Source: an uncultured Alphaproteobacteria bacterium (GTDB taxonomy: Bacteria > Pseudomonadota > Alphaproteobacteria > Methylaequorales > Methylaequoraceae). From it: 64,000 nucleotides of DNA. The DNA lies in the NCBI GenBank assembly GCA_902536655.1, contig CACAYF010000002.1:72693-136692 (forward strand), read 5' to 3'. Below the pieces are notes generated by a model. The model worked only from the letters and a program-made list of their open reading frames with translations. It did not search any database and was not told the DNA's origin. The first letter of the stretch is position 1, and the number at the start of each line of letters is the position of its first letter. Of the stretch, positions 49,783-62,492 are shown one piece after another. Both the position numbers and the translations under genes were made by a program.

Positions 49783-50163
49783 TTTAATTTTTTCAATTAG
49801 TTTATCAATTTCTTGATACCTAGGTCTATCATCCCTAATTTCTTTTAAAAGTTTTTTTGCATTTCTAGATAATTTCTTTCCAACATCAAACTCATTAGAT
49901 TGACAAAGAACTCCTTTTTTATTTTTTTTATAATGATCAGATAATTTGTAAAAAGTTTTCATTGAGCGCTGGGAAACATTTTTTAAAACGTTCATTTTAA
50001 GATTTTTTGGATAGGCAGTATCTAAACTGTTTGGTTGAGATAAACCATTTACAACGTATTTTTTTAGCAAATTGTATGCTTCAAATGATATAACTCTTTT
50101 TTCACTAAAATATGTTTTGTTAATATGATTTTTTGCTTTATTATATATATTAAAGATACCCAT
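49774..50163 (-). CDS. Hypothetical basic protein (129 aa)
   Basis: Open frame, convergent 9 bp overlap with preceding gene; no recognised family. Confidence 0.5.
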   Translation of the reverse strand: MGIFNIYNKAKNHINKTYFSEKRVISFEAYNLLKKYVVNGLSQPNSLDTAYPKNLKMNVLKNVSQRSMKTFYKLSDHYKKNKKGVLCQSNEFDVGKKLSRNAKKLLKEIRDDRPRYQEIDKLIEKIKSN

Positions 50164-50217
50164 TATTACAATATAATGTATAATTTGGGCGAAGTAAATA
50201 CTATATATTGATTATTT

Positions 50218-50592
50218 ATGGATAATATAACAGACACATTTAATTTAGAAATACTTTATAATCTTTTACCATATATCGGTGATACCAAATATTTGGTAAT
50301 TATTTTTTGCGCTATTTTTTTAGTTATTTTTATATTAATCACTATTTTTGCAAAGAAAAATGCAATTAAGAAAAATAAAGATGTTACAAGAAAACAACCA
50401 AATTTAGACGACATTATTGATAAAAGAGATATTAAAGTTTCTGATGATAACGAATTTGTAGATGTTCTTGTTGCTATAGAGGAAGAAATGACAGCTATCA
50501 GAGAGTTGTATGTCGGGGGATATATAAGTAAAGGAGTTTATATTTCAGAAACGGATAGACTATATGAAAAGGCAAAAATATTTGGTGTTTAA
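50218..50592 (+). CDS. Hypothetical single-TM protein with short C-terminal SHOCT-like segment
   Basis: TM YLVIIFCAIFLVIFILITIFA; IRELYVGGYISKGVYISETDRLYEKA. Confidence 0.5.
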   Translation: MDNITDTFNLEILYNLLPYIGDTKYLVIIFCAIFLVIFILITIFAKKNAIKKNKDVTRKQPNLDDIIDKRDIKVSDDNEFVDVLVAIEEEMTAIRELYVGGYISKGVYISETDRLYEKAKIFGV

Positions 50593-50651
50593 TTGAAATA
50601 TTAGATAATAACTTTATTAAAGTATTGTAAAAATAATTGAGTTTACAAATA

Positions 50652-51317
50652 ATGACTAAATTTACAGATCATATTCATAGTGAAATTCTAAATATTGCTG
50701 AAAAAAATCTGAATTCAGATCAAGAGATCTCTCACCATAATTTTGATAATATTTTAACAGATATTTCCGTTTGTATGGAAAAGTTAGGAATTAAAGCAAA
50801 TATCATTGATGAAGTTACATCATCTTTATCAACAAAATTTAATTCACTTGTCCAAAGCGGTTTGACTCCAGAAAATTCTATTAAAGAAACATTTGAATCT
50901 TTGTCTGACATCATAAATTCAAATTTATCAACTGATGCTTCAGTTGAAAAATTAACTACTGAAAACAGTGGTTATGATTTAAGTTTTGCAAGCTCGATGT
51001 CTAATGAAATGTCCATTCTCATTGATGAAGCAATATCTAAGGGCATGTCAACTGAGGAGGCTATTAAGTTTGCAAATAATAAAATAAATCAATCTGCAGA
51101 GGAACTTTACGGACCACCCAATGTTGCAGATTATAAAAACGTTGATAATGCAAATGATATTATTATTTCTGAAGATGAAAAAAATTTAGACAAAATGGAA
51201 GCCGACATGGGAGATCAATCAAATAAAATAGAAAGAGCCCCTTTAAACGAAAATACTTCTTTAAGTAATACAGTTATTAATACTGATAATATTTCTGATC
51301 CAGATGAGGTTACTTAA
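50652..51317 (+). CDS. Hypothetical acidic protein with internal repeat; likely start MTKF at 50652
   Basis: Open frame in 50637-51317; repeats SGLTPENSIK / KGMSTEEAIK; acidic Asn-rich tail. Confidence 0.5.
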   Translation: MTKFTDHIHSEILNIAEKNLNSDQEISHHNFDNILTDISVCMEKLGIKANIIDEVTSSLSTKFNSLVQSGLTPENSIKETFESLSDIINSNLSTDASVEKLTTENSGYDLSFASSMSNEMSILIDEAISKGMSTEEAIKFANNKINQSAEELYGPPNVADYKNVDNANDIIISEDEKNLDKMEADMGDQSNKIERAPLNENTSLSNTVINTDNISDPDEVT

Positions 51318-51612
51318 ATATAATAAATTATCTCGTCCAAAAATTTTTATTCATGTGTATTATTATAATTGTTCAAATTGGTTTTCTTTAAGTCAAAATG
51401 AAAGTAAATACAAAATTTTACTAACGAATTTATTGAATTTAAAAATAAAATTAATCTGAATGGTGATATTTTAAAGTTAGAATTTTAATTTTAGAAGAAA
51501 GTATCAGATATAACCTTTATAACAAAAAATAGAATTTTATTAATATTAAATTCAGCTTTAATAAATAGTATAATTTTGTTGAAATTTTTATTTTTTTTAG
51601 CATATTTAAATT

Positions 51613-53822
<2,210 letters not shown>

Positions 53823-53834
53823 TTTGTAATATTA

Positions 53835-53860
53835 AGAGTGTTTGCAATTGTAAACACTCT
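53835..53860. terminator. Perfect hairpin between convergent katG and monooxygenase genes, probable bidirectional terminator
   Basis: AGAGTGTTT-GCAATTGT-AAACACTCT, 9 bp perfect stem; weak U tract. Confidence 0.55.
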
Positions 53861-54181
53861 TTACAAAACTACGCTAAATCCCTCGAACTCAGGGTGCCCA
53901 ATATATATTTCTTTGCTTTGTCCGGCGTTTTTGTGGGCCTCTCGAAATGATTCCGATTTAGTCCAATTGATAAAGTCTACTTCGGATGACCATGTACTAT
54001 GTGAAGCGTAAATTGTGAATTCATCGTTTTCTTTTCCTTTTATTAAATTAAAATTTATAAATCCTTTGACTTCACTTAGTTTTGAATCTCTATTTTTCCA
54101 GATTTTTTCAAAGATGTCCTCTTTGCCTCTGACGATTTTAAATCTATTCATTGCAACGTAAGTTTTAGTTTTCATAAGCAT
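53861..54181 (-). CDS. Antibiotic biosynthesis monooxygenase / IsdG-HmoA-like heme-degrading monooxygenase family
   Basis: AMNRFKIVRGKEDIFEKIWKNRDSKLSEVKGFINFNLIKG...YASHSTWSSEVDFINWTKSESFREAHK. Confidence 0.8.
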   Translation of the reverse strand: MLMKTKTYVAMNRFKIVRGKEDIFEKIWKNRDSKLSEVKGFINFNLIKGKENDEFTIYASHSTWSSEVDFINWTKSESFREAHKNAGQSKEIYIGHPEFEGFSVVL

Positions 54182-54326
54182 AAATTTATTATTTTAAATA
54201 TATTATTCAATTCTTTTATATAAAACCTTAATACTGATATTATTTTTATGAATAAAGTCTGTTTTTAAAATAAATTTTACAAATACATAATAATAACTTT
54301 TAATAGGCTAAAAAATAAGGAGAAAT

Positions 54327-54578
54327 ATGAAAAAAACTTTGATAACCATTTTAACCACCAGCTTTATATCATCTCAACTAGCATCAAATGAAATTTATAA
54401 AACTAATAATGAATCTGTTTATTTAAATTTATTATCTAGATTTAAATGCGTGATAGGTCCTAACATAAACAAACCCAGTTGGGTATGTAATGAAAAAGCC
54501 CCAAAAGGGTGGGGTAAATTTTATGGTGAGAAATTAAAGAAACAAAAAAACAAACGTAAGAGATTTGCAAAAAATTAA
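54327..54578 (+). CDS. Small secreted hypothetical protein (83 aa)
   Basis: Signal peptide MKKTLITILTTSFISSQLAS; SD AAGGAG; basic C-terminus. Confidence 0.6.
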   Translation: MKKTLITILTTSFISSQLASNEIYKTNNESVYLNLLSRFKCVIGPNINKPSWVCNEKAPKGWGKFYGEKLKKQKNKRKRFAKN

Positions 54579-54608
54579 TTTATAATATGAGATTTAAAAA
54601 TAAATTTT

Positions 54609-56744
54609 TTATATTTTTATTACTTCAACTAGATTATCTGAGAAAGTTGGAGCGTTTCCCATATCTGCTAAATTAGCTGAGCTTATACTGTTAACTGTTC
54701 CATCGTTAAGTTGCCTCCAATATCCGAGCGTTGAAACGACAATACCTGACGAAACATCAGATGTTATTTTAGCAACACCTTTATAGGAACCTCTGTCATT
54801 AAATACTTTGACATTATCACCATCTTTAATATTTCTTTGTTTTGAATCAATTTCGCTTATAAGAACAAATTGGTCTCCTTGAACCCTCTGCTTGTCCGTC
54901 ATGTTTGCATAACACGAATTTAAAAATGCATGACTTTTTGGAGTTATTACGTTTAAAGGATATTTTTTGGCAAGTTGCGGGTTAGTTTGTTTTGACTCAA
55001 GTTGAGGAACATAATCCGGAAGAGGAGGGAGGTCTTGACCTGGTTGATAATCCTCGTACATTTGTCTGAACGGACCGGCAACAAAATTTTTCACATCTTT
55101 TAGAATAAACTCACATTTACCTGATTCTGTAGGGAACTTACCATCTTTGTGGGGTGCTCGTGTATCTTTGCAACCAACATTTAATCTTGCAAAGCCTTTT
55201 TCCTTCAATTTTTCAGGAGTGATTCCTTCACATGCAGGTGCTGACCAATCCACATAGTTTTCTAAACATTTTTCATCACTCCAACTGAATTGATCTTGCT
55301 TTAAATCCATCTTTTTTGCTAACCTCCTGAATATTTCGTAGTTTGGTAAAGCTTCTCCAGGAGCATCAACACATTTCTCATTGTATGTAAGGTATAAGTG
55401 ACCCCAAGATAATATCATATCTTCATGTTCTGCACCCATTGTGGCGGGTAGAAGAATGTCTGCGTAAGATGCTGTGTCAGAAATAAAATGTTCAGCAGAA
55501 ACTAAGAATAAATCTTCTCTCTTTAAACCTTTAATTATTTTCTCCGTTTCGGCTGCTTGAGTAACAGGGTTAGCGTTCCAGCACATCATGGACATAATTG
55601 GTTTGTCCTTTTCTATATTTTCCCCTAGTAAGGCTCTTCCAATCTGAAGAGCGTTTACAACTCTTGTACCTTTAGGGATCAAATCTGGTCTGCATATAAC
55701 ATCAAATTTGTACGGATGTTCCCACACTGGAAATTGAGTGATTCCTCCACCAACATATTTCCATGCACCAGTTAATGCTGGTATACAGGTAACAGCTCTT
55801 ATTGTCTGCCCACCTCCATAATGTCTCTCGAGTGCAACTCCAATTCTTATTCCAACTGGTTGAACTGTAGCAATTTCTTGGGCCAATTTTTTAATATCTT
55901 CTTCACTAATTCCAGTTATTTTAGACGCCCATTTAGGATCTTTATCTTTAACATGCTCTTTTAACTCTTCAAATCCATTTGTGTGATTATTTATATAATC
56001 CATGTCTGTTAGATCGTTATAAATAATATGATTTATCATGGCTACTGCCAAGGCTCCGTCTGAACCAGGGATAGGTTCGATATGCCAATCAGCTTGTTTA
56101 GCAGTTCTAGATTTATATGAATCAATTACTACAACTTTGGCTCCTCTTTTTTTAGCTTCTTGAATAATTGTCCAATGATGAAGATTGGTACTTACACTGT
56201 TACAAGCCCAAATAACAATGTATTTACTATGAATGTAACTCTCAGGATCTAATCCAGCTGTTGGACCTATAGTGGTTAACCAAGCTGTACATGAACCTTC
56301 CCCGCAAAAAGTTCTCTCACAAACAGTCGCGCCAAGGGCATTAAAGAAAGAATCACCTCCATTTAAACCATGAACTAAACCTTGATTTCCCAAATAACTA
56401 TAGGGAATAATTGATTCAGGCCCATACTCATTAATTAGAGACCTCCATTTTGATGTGATTGTTTCTAGTGCTTCATCCCAAGTGATTCTTTCAAATTCTT
56501 TTTTTCCTTTTTTTCCAACACGTTTATGAGGATATAATAAACGATCTGGATGATAGTGTCTTTTTTCGTAGTCTTTGAGCTTGACACAAAGTACACCATC
56601 AGTCATAGGGTGATCAGGGTTACCTTTAACGCTAAGAAGTTTGTTGTCTGCAACTTCATAAATCATTGCACACGTATCGGGGCAGTCGTGAGGGCAACCA
56701 CCAAAATGTTTTTTTATGGAATAATCATCCATACAAATCTCCAC
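54609..56744 (-). CDS. Molybdopterin (bis-MGD) oxidoreductase, DMSO-reductase superfamily; start likely MDDYS at about 56732
   Basis: GGCPHDCPDTCAMIYE 4Fe-4S motif, NPDHPMTDGVLCVK, LLPATMGAEHEDMI, molydopterin-binding C-terminus. Confidence 0.88.
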   Translation of the reverse strand: MEICMDDYSIKKHFGGCPHDCPDTCAMIYEVADNKLLSVKGNPDHPMTDGVLCVKLKDYEKRHYHPDRLLYPHKRVGKKGKKEFERITWDEALETITSKWRSLINEYGPESIIPYSYLGNQGLVHGLNGGDSFFNALGATVCERTFCGEGSCTAWLTTIGPTAGLDPESYIHSKYIVIWACNSVSTNLHHWTIIQEAKKRGAKVVVIDSYKSRTAKQADWHIEPIPGSDGALAVAMINHIIYNDLTDMDYINNHTNGFEELKEHVKDKDPKWASKITGISEEDIKKLAQEIATVQPVGIRIGVALERHYGGGQTIRAVTCIPALTGAWKYVGGGITQFPVWEHPYKFDVICRPDLIPKGTRVVNALQIGRALLGENIEKDKPIMSMMCWNANPVTQAAETEKIIKGLKREDLFLVSAEHFISDTASYADILLPATMGAEHEDMILSWGHLYLTYNEKCVDAPGEALPNYEIFRRLAKKMDLKQDQFSWSDEKCLENYVDWSAPACEGITPEKLKEKGFARLNVGCKDTRAPHKDGKFPTESGKCEFILKDVKNFVAGPFRQMYEDYQPGQDLPPLPDYVPQLESKQTNPQLAKKYPLNVITPKSHAFLNSCYANMTDKQRVQGDQFVLISEIDSKQRNIKDGDNVKVFNDRGSYKGVAKITSDVSSGIVVSTLGYWRQLNDGTVNSISSANLADMGNAPTFSDNLVEVIKI

Positions 56745-56820
56745 ATAATTTTAGCTTACACTATTTTATTAAAAAACAAAATTATTTTTCAATTTCTTAA
56801 ATTACAATGGAGAATTTTCG

Positions 56821-58320
56821 TTATTTTTTTTCTTTTAAGTATCTGTCTGTAATGTGTTTTTCGAAGTATTTTAAATTCAGCTTTTCACCTGTCACATTTA
56901 ATAAAAGTTCGTCAATTTTATAATAATTACCGTGGCTATGAATATTTTTTTTCAACCAATTGATGATTGGTAAAAAATTTCCTTTTTTTAAATCGCTTTC
57001 TAATTTAGGATTTTGTTTTTTTATACAATCAAAAATCTGAGCTGCAATGAATGCCCCAATACTATAAGTAGGAAAATAACCAAAATCTCCACCAAACCAA
57101 TGAATATCTTGCAAACAACCGTTTTGGTCACTATCAACTTTTATATTGAATATATTATAAAATTCTTGATTCCACAGTTCCGGAAGAAACATTACATCAA
57201 AGTCTTCTTCAATAATCTTTTTTTCAATTTTGAACCTATGCATTATATGAAGAGGATAATGGACTTCGTCTGCATCTACTCTTATGTAATTCTTTTTTAC
57301 CTGCTTTCTGTTTCTATAAATATTTTCTTGATTCCAAGCAGGATTTTTCTTCCCAAAATTTTTCTTGATTATTTTTTCGATTAAATGACTTACTTGAAGT
57401 GATTTAATAATTTGCATTTCAATAAAAAGTGATTGGCTTTCATGAAGTGACATTCCTCCAGATGAACCTAATGGCTGATGCAACCATTTTTTAGGTAGTC
57501 CTTGTTCATAAATAGCGTGACCTGTCTCGTGCATTAGAGCATCAAAGCATGAGAATGAGTCTGAATCATTATATCTTGTAGTAATTCTAATATCTTCAGA
57601 ACTCCCACCGCAAAAAGGATGTGAACTTTTGTCAATTCTCCCGCGAGAAAAATCAAAGCCAAGTTTTTTCATAAAATCTTTTGATAGTTCAAATTGTTCT
57701 GACTCAGAAAGATTTTCGGTAAAAGAAATTGATTTATAGCTTCTTTGTTTTTCTAAAATTAATGGGATATTCTTTTTTAAAAACGATTCTATCCTAGAAA
57801 AGATTTTTGTAATGCTTGAAGAGGTCAATGATCTGTCGTATTTAGATAATAAACAATCGTATTTTGTTTTATCCTTTTTTTGAGATAGTATTTCAGACTC
57901 AATCTTTATTACATCAACAAGCTTTTTAAATGATTTTTTAACTAAATTAAAATTTGATTTTAGTTTAGCTTTTCTCCATTCACCCTCACACAAAATTGCA
58001 AGTGAAGTTTTTTTTTTTATATATTCATATGGAACGATATCAAAGTATTCAAACTTATCTCTCATTAAATTAAGGTTTAATTTATCTTCCGGACTCAGGC
58101 TGGAATCATTGATCTTTTTAAATAATTCATTTTTTTTAATTAGGTCAAAAATGCTTTTTTTGTAATCAAGAATTTTTTGTATTTGTCTAACACGCTGATT
58201 TCTTGAATTTTGAGGCATATATGTGGCCATATCCCAATTTAAGATACCATTAATATCATTTAGTAGACTTTGTTCTTCAAAAAGATTTTTAAGTTTTACA
58301 TAAGCCATTGTTTTACTCAC
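56821..58320 (-). CDS. M32 family carboxypeptidase (Taq-type), GTG start
   Basis: HETGHAIYEQGLP (HEXXH), ESQSLFIE, RVDADEVHYPLHI. Confidence 0.93.
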   Translation of the reverse strand: MSKTMAYVKLKNLFEEQSLLNDINGILNWDMATYMPQNSRNQRVRQIQKILDYKKSIFDLIKKNELFKKINDSSLSPEDKLNLNLMRDKFEYFDIVPYEYIKKKTSLAILCEGEWRKAKLKSNFNLVKKSFKKLVDVIKIESEILSQKKDKTKYDCLLSKYDRSLTSSSITKIFSRIESFLKKNIPLILEKQRSYKSISFTENLSESEQFELSKDFMKKLGFDFSRGRIDKSSHPFCGGSSEDIRITTRYNDSDSFSCFDALMHETGHAIYEQGLPKKWLHQPLGSSGGMSLHESQSLFIEMQIIKSLQVSHLIEKIIKKNFGKKNPAWNQENIYRNRKQVKKNYIRVDADEVHYPLHIMHRFKIEKKIIEEDFDVMFLPELWNQEFYNIFNIKVDSDQNGCLQDIHWFGGDFGYFPTYSIGAFIAAQIFDCIKKQNPKLESDLKKGNFLPIINWLKKNIHSHGNYYKIDELLLNVTGEKLNLKYFEKHITDRYLKEKK

Positions 58321-58730
58321 ATACAGACATTTAAAAACCTTACATTACAATTTAAATTTAATGGGTTGCCTAGACCAATATAATTGTAATCGTTTCTAAA
58401 AGTATTCATTTTATTTAACATTTTTTGTTTATCATTTTCAAAACTATTGATGATGTTTAGGTATCTAAAAAAAGCTTCATCCTCTGAAATTTCCTTTTTT
58501 GTTACCATCAGGTTTAATTGTTCAATAATATTAACAAATCTATCTTTTGATAAATGACAATCGTTTGTGTTTATGCAAGATTCATTAACTTTATTTAGTC
58601 CACATTTTGAAATTGCGGAAAATGTGTTGTTTAATTCTTCACATTCGGAGAAATATTCATGCGAAAGCTTATTAGTAGAGCAGGAAACTACGAAAATTGT
58701 AAAGACAAAAGTTAATAATTTTTTAATCAT
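58317..58730 (-). CDS. Hypothetical lipoprotein
   Basis: Signal peptide with lipobox VVSC; stop overlaps GTG start of the carboxypeptidase (GTGA). Confidence 0.6.
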   Translation of the reverse strand: MIKKLLTFVFTIFVVSCSTNKLSHEYFSECEELNNTFSAISKCGLNKVNESCINTNDCHLSKDRFVNIIEQLNLMVTKKEISEDEAFFRYLNIINSFENDKQKMLNKMNTFRNDYNYIGLGNPLNLNCNVRFLNVCM

Positions 58731-58863
58731 ATTGATTATTTGGTAATTATTAGAAATAAATAAAGAACTTATGATTTTATCATAATGTATTATAAGATTA
58801 TTTTAAAAATTATATTATAAACAGTGTTTTTTTAAAAAATAAATTTTAATAAATATTAACTTA

Positions 58864-60714
58864 ATGAAAGAGATTTTTTTTCCCATTTTAGCTTTTTCTC
58901 CAATCTTCTTAGCTGGAATTCTTTTGATTGTTTTTAGAATTGCAGCTAAAATTGCAATGCCACTAGTTTTTATATTTACCAGCATTATTTCTTATTTTAT
59001 TTGGGGAATGAGTGAAGCCAGGATTTTAGCCTCAACTCTTCAGGGTCTAATTATTAGTATAAGTATTTTATGGATTATTTTCGGAGCTATTTTGTTATTA
59101 AATACACTAAAATATTCAGGTGCAATAAACACTATAAGATCTGGATTTTCTGACATAAGTAAAGATAGAAGAGTTCAAGTTATTATAATCGCGTGGTTGT
59201 TTGGGTGTTTTATTGAAGGAGCTTCAGGTTTTGGTACTCCTGCTGCAGTAGCTGCACCATTGATGGTTGCTGTTGGTTTTCCTCCAATTGCTGCAGTAGT
59301 TTTTGGTATGATGATACAATCCACACCTGTTTCTTTTGGTGCAGTGGGAACGCCTTTATTGGTCGGTGTTCAGGGTGGATTAGACAAAATAAGCATTTCA
59401 AATAAGTTATTGGAAAATGGATTGGAATGGAATTCATTCTTTGATTCTATTGTCATTAAAGTTGCAATAATTCACTCAATTTGTGGACTACTTATGCCAA
59501 TTTTACTAGTAGTCATCATGACTAGATTTTTTGGTAAAAAAAAATCTTGGTTTGAAGGTTTATCAATATTTCCTTTTGCAATCTTTGCATCATTGAGCTT
59601 CACAATACCATATTTATTAACAGGTATCTTTCTTGGCCCAGAATTTCCATCTATAATAGGGGGATTAACTGGATTATTTATAGTTACAATTGCTACAAAA
59701 AGAAAATTTCTTATTCCAAAAGATGAATGGGACTTTCAACCTTCAAAAAATTGGCCATTAAACTGGATTTGTAACCCTCAAAATAAAGAAGTTATAGAAA
59801 ATAAAAGAAATATAGGAAGTTTAATGGCGTGGCTTCCTTATTTATTACTCGCTCTGCTACTTGTATTTTCAAGAACTTTTGAACCGTTAAAAAAATTCCT
59901 TCAATCTGTAAATATTAAGTTTGAAAATATTTTTAATGAAGAAAATATAAGTGCAAGTTTTCAATTATTATATCTTCCTGGAGGAATTTTAATTTTTATT
60001 TGTTTTATCACTTTTTTTCTACATAGAATGACTTCTAAGGAAATTAGCTCGTCAATAATTGATTCCTCAAAGACTATTTTAAGTGCAGGCTTTGTTTTGA
60101 TATTTACAGTTCCGCTGGTAAGAATAATGATTAACTCTGGTGTTAATTATAATGATATTGCTAGTATGCCAATTTCTATGGCTCAAGGTGTATCGAATCT
60201 GATGGGACAAATATATCCTTTATTTGCACCAACTGTCGGTGCTATTGGAGCATTTCTAGCTGGCTCTAATACTGTTAGTAACCTGATGCTTAGTCAATTT
60301 CAATATGAAACTGCAAATCTTTTGAACATTTCAGGGGTGTTGATGGTTGCTGCACAAAGTGTTGGAGCAGCAGCTGGAAATATGATAGCTATACATAATG
60401 TTGTAGCAGCTTCAGCTACAGTTGGTTTATTTGGAAGAGAGGGTAATGTTTTAAGGATTACTTTAATTCCAACTATTTACTATCTTAGCTTATCAGGAAT
60501 TATCACTTATTGCTTTCTTCACTTTAAAAAAGATGATTCAAGTAAAATGAAAATAACAGATGAAAAAACATTTTCGGGTCCAATGGGCATGGGGTTGATA
60601 AAATCATATAAATCTGGAAATAAGACATACTGCATTTACAATACAATTGACGGACAACAAAAAATAATACTAGAGAGCCAAAAATTAGAATGCGAAGCTA
60701 GCAAATCAGAGTAA
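58864..60714 (+). CDS. lldP: L-lactate permease family transporter (LldP/GlcA)
   Basis: [83 protein letters not shown]. Confidence 0.93.
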   Translation: MKEIFFPILAFSPIFLAGILLIVFRIAAKIAMPLVFIFTSIISYFIWGMSEARILASTLQGLIISISILWIIFGAILLLNTLKYSGAINTIRSGFSDISKDRRVQVIIIAWLFGCFIEGASGFGTPAAVAAPLMVAVGFPPIAAVVFGMMIQSTPVSFGAVGTPLLVGVQGGLDKISISNKLLENGLEWNSFFDSIVIKVAIIHSICGLLMPILLVVIMTRFFGKKKSWFEGLSIFPFAIFASLSFTIPYLLTGIFLGPEFPSIIGGLTGLFIVTIATKRKFLIPKDEWDFQPSKNWPLNWICNPQNKEVIENKRNIGSLMAWLPYLLLALLLVFSRTFEPLKKFLQSVNIKFENIFNEENISASFQLLYLPGGILIFICFITFFLHRMTSKEISSSIIDSSKTILSAGFVLIFTVPLVRIMINSGVNYNDIASMPISMAQGVSNLMGQIYPLFAPTVGAIGAFLAGSNTVSNLMLSQFQYETANLLNISGVLMVAAQSVGAAAGNMIAIHNVVAASATVGLFGREGNVLRITLIPTIYYLSLSGIITYCFLHFKKDDSSKMKITDEKTFSGPMGMGLIKSYKSGNKTYCIYNTIDGQQKIILESQKLECEASKSE

Positions 60715-60719
60715 AATTT

Positions 60720-61763
60720 ATGGATCCATGTACTCAAGGTTTAGTTGGAGCAACTTTTTCTTCACTGTTTTCTAATAAAAAAGATATTCGAAAAGCTTCT
60801 TTGTGTGGGGCAATTGGAGGATTAGCGCCAGATTTAGATATTTTTATAAGATCCGAAAATGACCAACTTCTTTTTATTGAATACCATAGACATTTTACAC
60901 ATTCTTTGTTTTTTGCTCCAATTGGAAGTATATTTGTTTCTTTGATAATTTTTACTTGCTTCTACAAGTTAAGAATGTCATTAAGTTTTATATACTTGTT
61001 TACTTTGATTGGATTTTTGAGTCATGGTTTACTTGATTCTCTTACAAGTTACGGAACATCTCTTTTTTGGCCCCTAAGTCAATCTAGAGTTTCTTTGAAT
61101 CTAATATCGATTGTAGATCCTATATTTACTTTTACTTTAGTTTTATTGTTAATTTTTTCCTTGCTTAAAAAATCAACTTCTTTAATAAGATCAAGTATTT
61201 TGTTTAGTTTTTTTTATATTTTCCTTTGTTATCAAAAACATCTACAAGTAAAAGATTTTATTTTTGAAATATCTGAGAGAAGAGGGCACAACATAGAAAG
61301 GTTAATTATTAAACCAACAATTGGAAATATAATTCTGTGGAGAAGTGTTTATAGAACAAACAACAAATATTATGTTGATGCTGTATATGTACCCTTTTTT
61401 GATGAACCAAAATTTAAATCGGGAGCTATTTTAAAAGCTATTGATAAAGAATCAGTTTTCCCAGAGTTAAAGTCAAATTCAATTCAAAGAGAGGATATTC
61501 GGAGATTCTCTTTTTTTTCAGATGATTTTATATACATTCATCCATTAAATAGATTTTTAATTAGTGATCTTAGATATGGATTTTTGCCTTATGATGATAA
61601 ATCTTTATGGGGAATTGAAATAAATACTAATACACCTGAAATTCATGTTGATTTTAAGAATTTAAGAGATTTTAATGAAAAATTTTATAGAGAATATTGG
61701 AACATGTTATCTGGGAACTATCAATATCAAATCTTAGAAAATTATAAATATGAACATCGTTGA
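60720..61763 (+). CDS. Membrane-bound metal-dependent hydrolase (YdjM/COG1988-like)
   Basis: MDPCTQGLVGATFSS, GGLAPDLDIFI, HRHFTHSLFFAPIGS, HGLLDSLTSYGTSLFWP. Confidence 0.85.
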   Translation: MDPCTQGLVGATFSSLFSNKKDIRKASLCGAIGGLAPDLDIFIRSENDQLLFIEYHRHFTHSLFFAPIGSIFVSLIIFTCFYKLRMSLSFIYLFTLIGFLSHGLLDSLTSYGTSLFWPLSQSRVSLNLISIVDPIFTFTLVLLLIFSLLKKSTSLIRSSILFSFFYIFLCYQKHLQVKDFIFEISERRGHNIERLIIKPTIGNIILWRSVYRTNNKYYVDAVYVPFFDEPKFKSGAILKAIDKESVFPELKSNSIQREDIRRFSFFSDDFIYIHPLNRFLISDLRYGFLPYDDKSLWGIEINTNTPEIHVDFKNLRDFNEKFYREYWNMLSGNYQYQILENYKYEHR

Positions 61764-61825
61764 TCAACTTTAAAGAATTATTTACTAGATATGGCAAATT
61801 AATTTCGAATGATTATCTTAATAAC

Positions 61826-62425
61826 ATGCACAAAAAAAAATTTATTTTATTAATTTTACCTCTCCTTTTTCTTTCATCAAAGATTTCTGCTCTTCCTGCT
61901 TGCGATGGAAACTTTGTAAGACATTGTTATGGAACAATCTTTCACCAAAATGGTGAAAAATATGTCGGAGAGATCAAGGATAACAAGTATAATGGTAAAG
62001 GATCATACTTATTTATCAACGGAAATGTATATATTGGTGAGTTTAAAGATGGATTACAAAATGGTCAAGGAACCTTCACATTTGCAAATGGCGATAAATA
62101 CGAAGGAGGATTTAAAAATGGTTATTACCATGGAAAAGGTTCTTCAACTTTTTCAGACGGAGAGAATTACACAGGAGATTTCGTAGACGACCTTCCTCAC
62201 GGTGAAGGAACTCATACATTTTCCGATGGATCAATTTATGTTGGACAATTTGTAGATGGTATGAGATCCGGAGAGGGGACAATAACTTATTCGAATGGAG
62301 ATAAATACACTGGTAGCTTTAAAAAAAACTTATTTGACGGTTATGGAACGTTAACGTTACAAGACGGATCAACAAAAAAAGGAATGTTCAAAGCTAATAA
62401 ATTTATTGGTAATTCAAAGCAATAG
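61826..62425 (+). CDS. Exported MORN-repeat protein; start set to the internal ATG preceding the signal peptide
   Basis: MHKKKFILLILPLLFLSSKISA signal peptide, about 7 MORN repeats (YxGEFKDGxxNGQGTFTFANGDKYEG). Confidence 0.85.
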   Translation: MHKKKFILLILPLLFLSSKISALPACDGNFVRHCYGTIFHQNGEKYVGEIKDNKYNGKGSYLFINGNVYIGEFKDGLQNGQGTFTFANGDKYEGGFKNGYYHGKGSSTFSDGENYTGDFVDDLPHGEGTHTFSDGSIYVGQFVDGMRSGEGTITYSNGDKYTGSFKKNLFDGYGTLTLQDGSTKKGMFKANKFIGNSKQ

Positions 62426-62492
62426 ATCCTCAGTTTTAAAAAATCGTTGTAAAACTATTTACTTTATTTAACCAGGAACTTTTTACAAATAT

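Noticed and set aside
57013-57384. 123-aa plus-strand ORF inside the M32 carboxypeptidase
   Set aside because: Antisense shadow of the conserved metallopeptidase.
61929-62186. 85-aa ORF in another frame of the MORN gene
   Set aside because: Out-of-frame reading of the repeat DNA; the MORN frame explains the periodicity.
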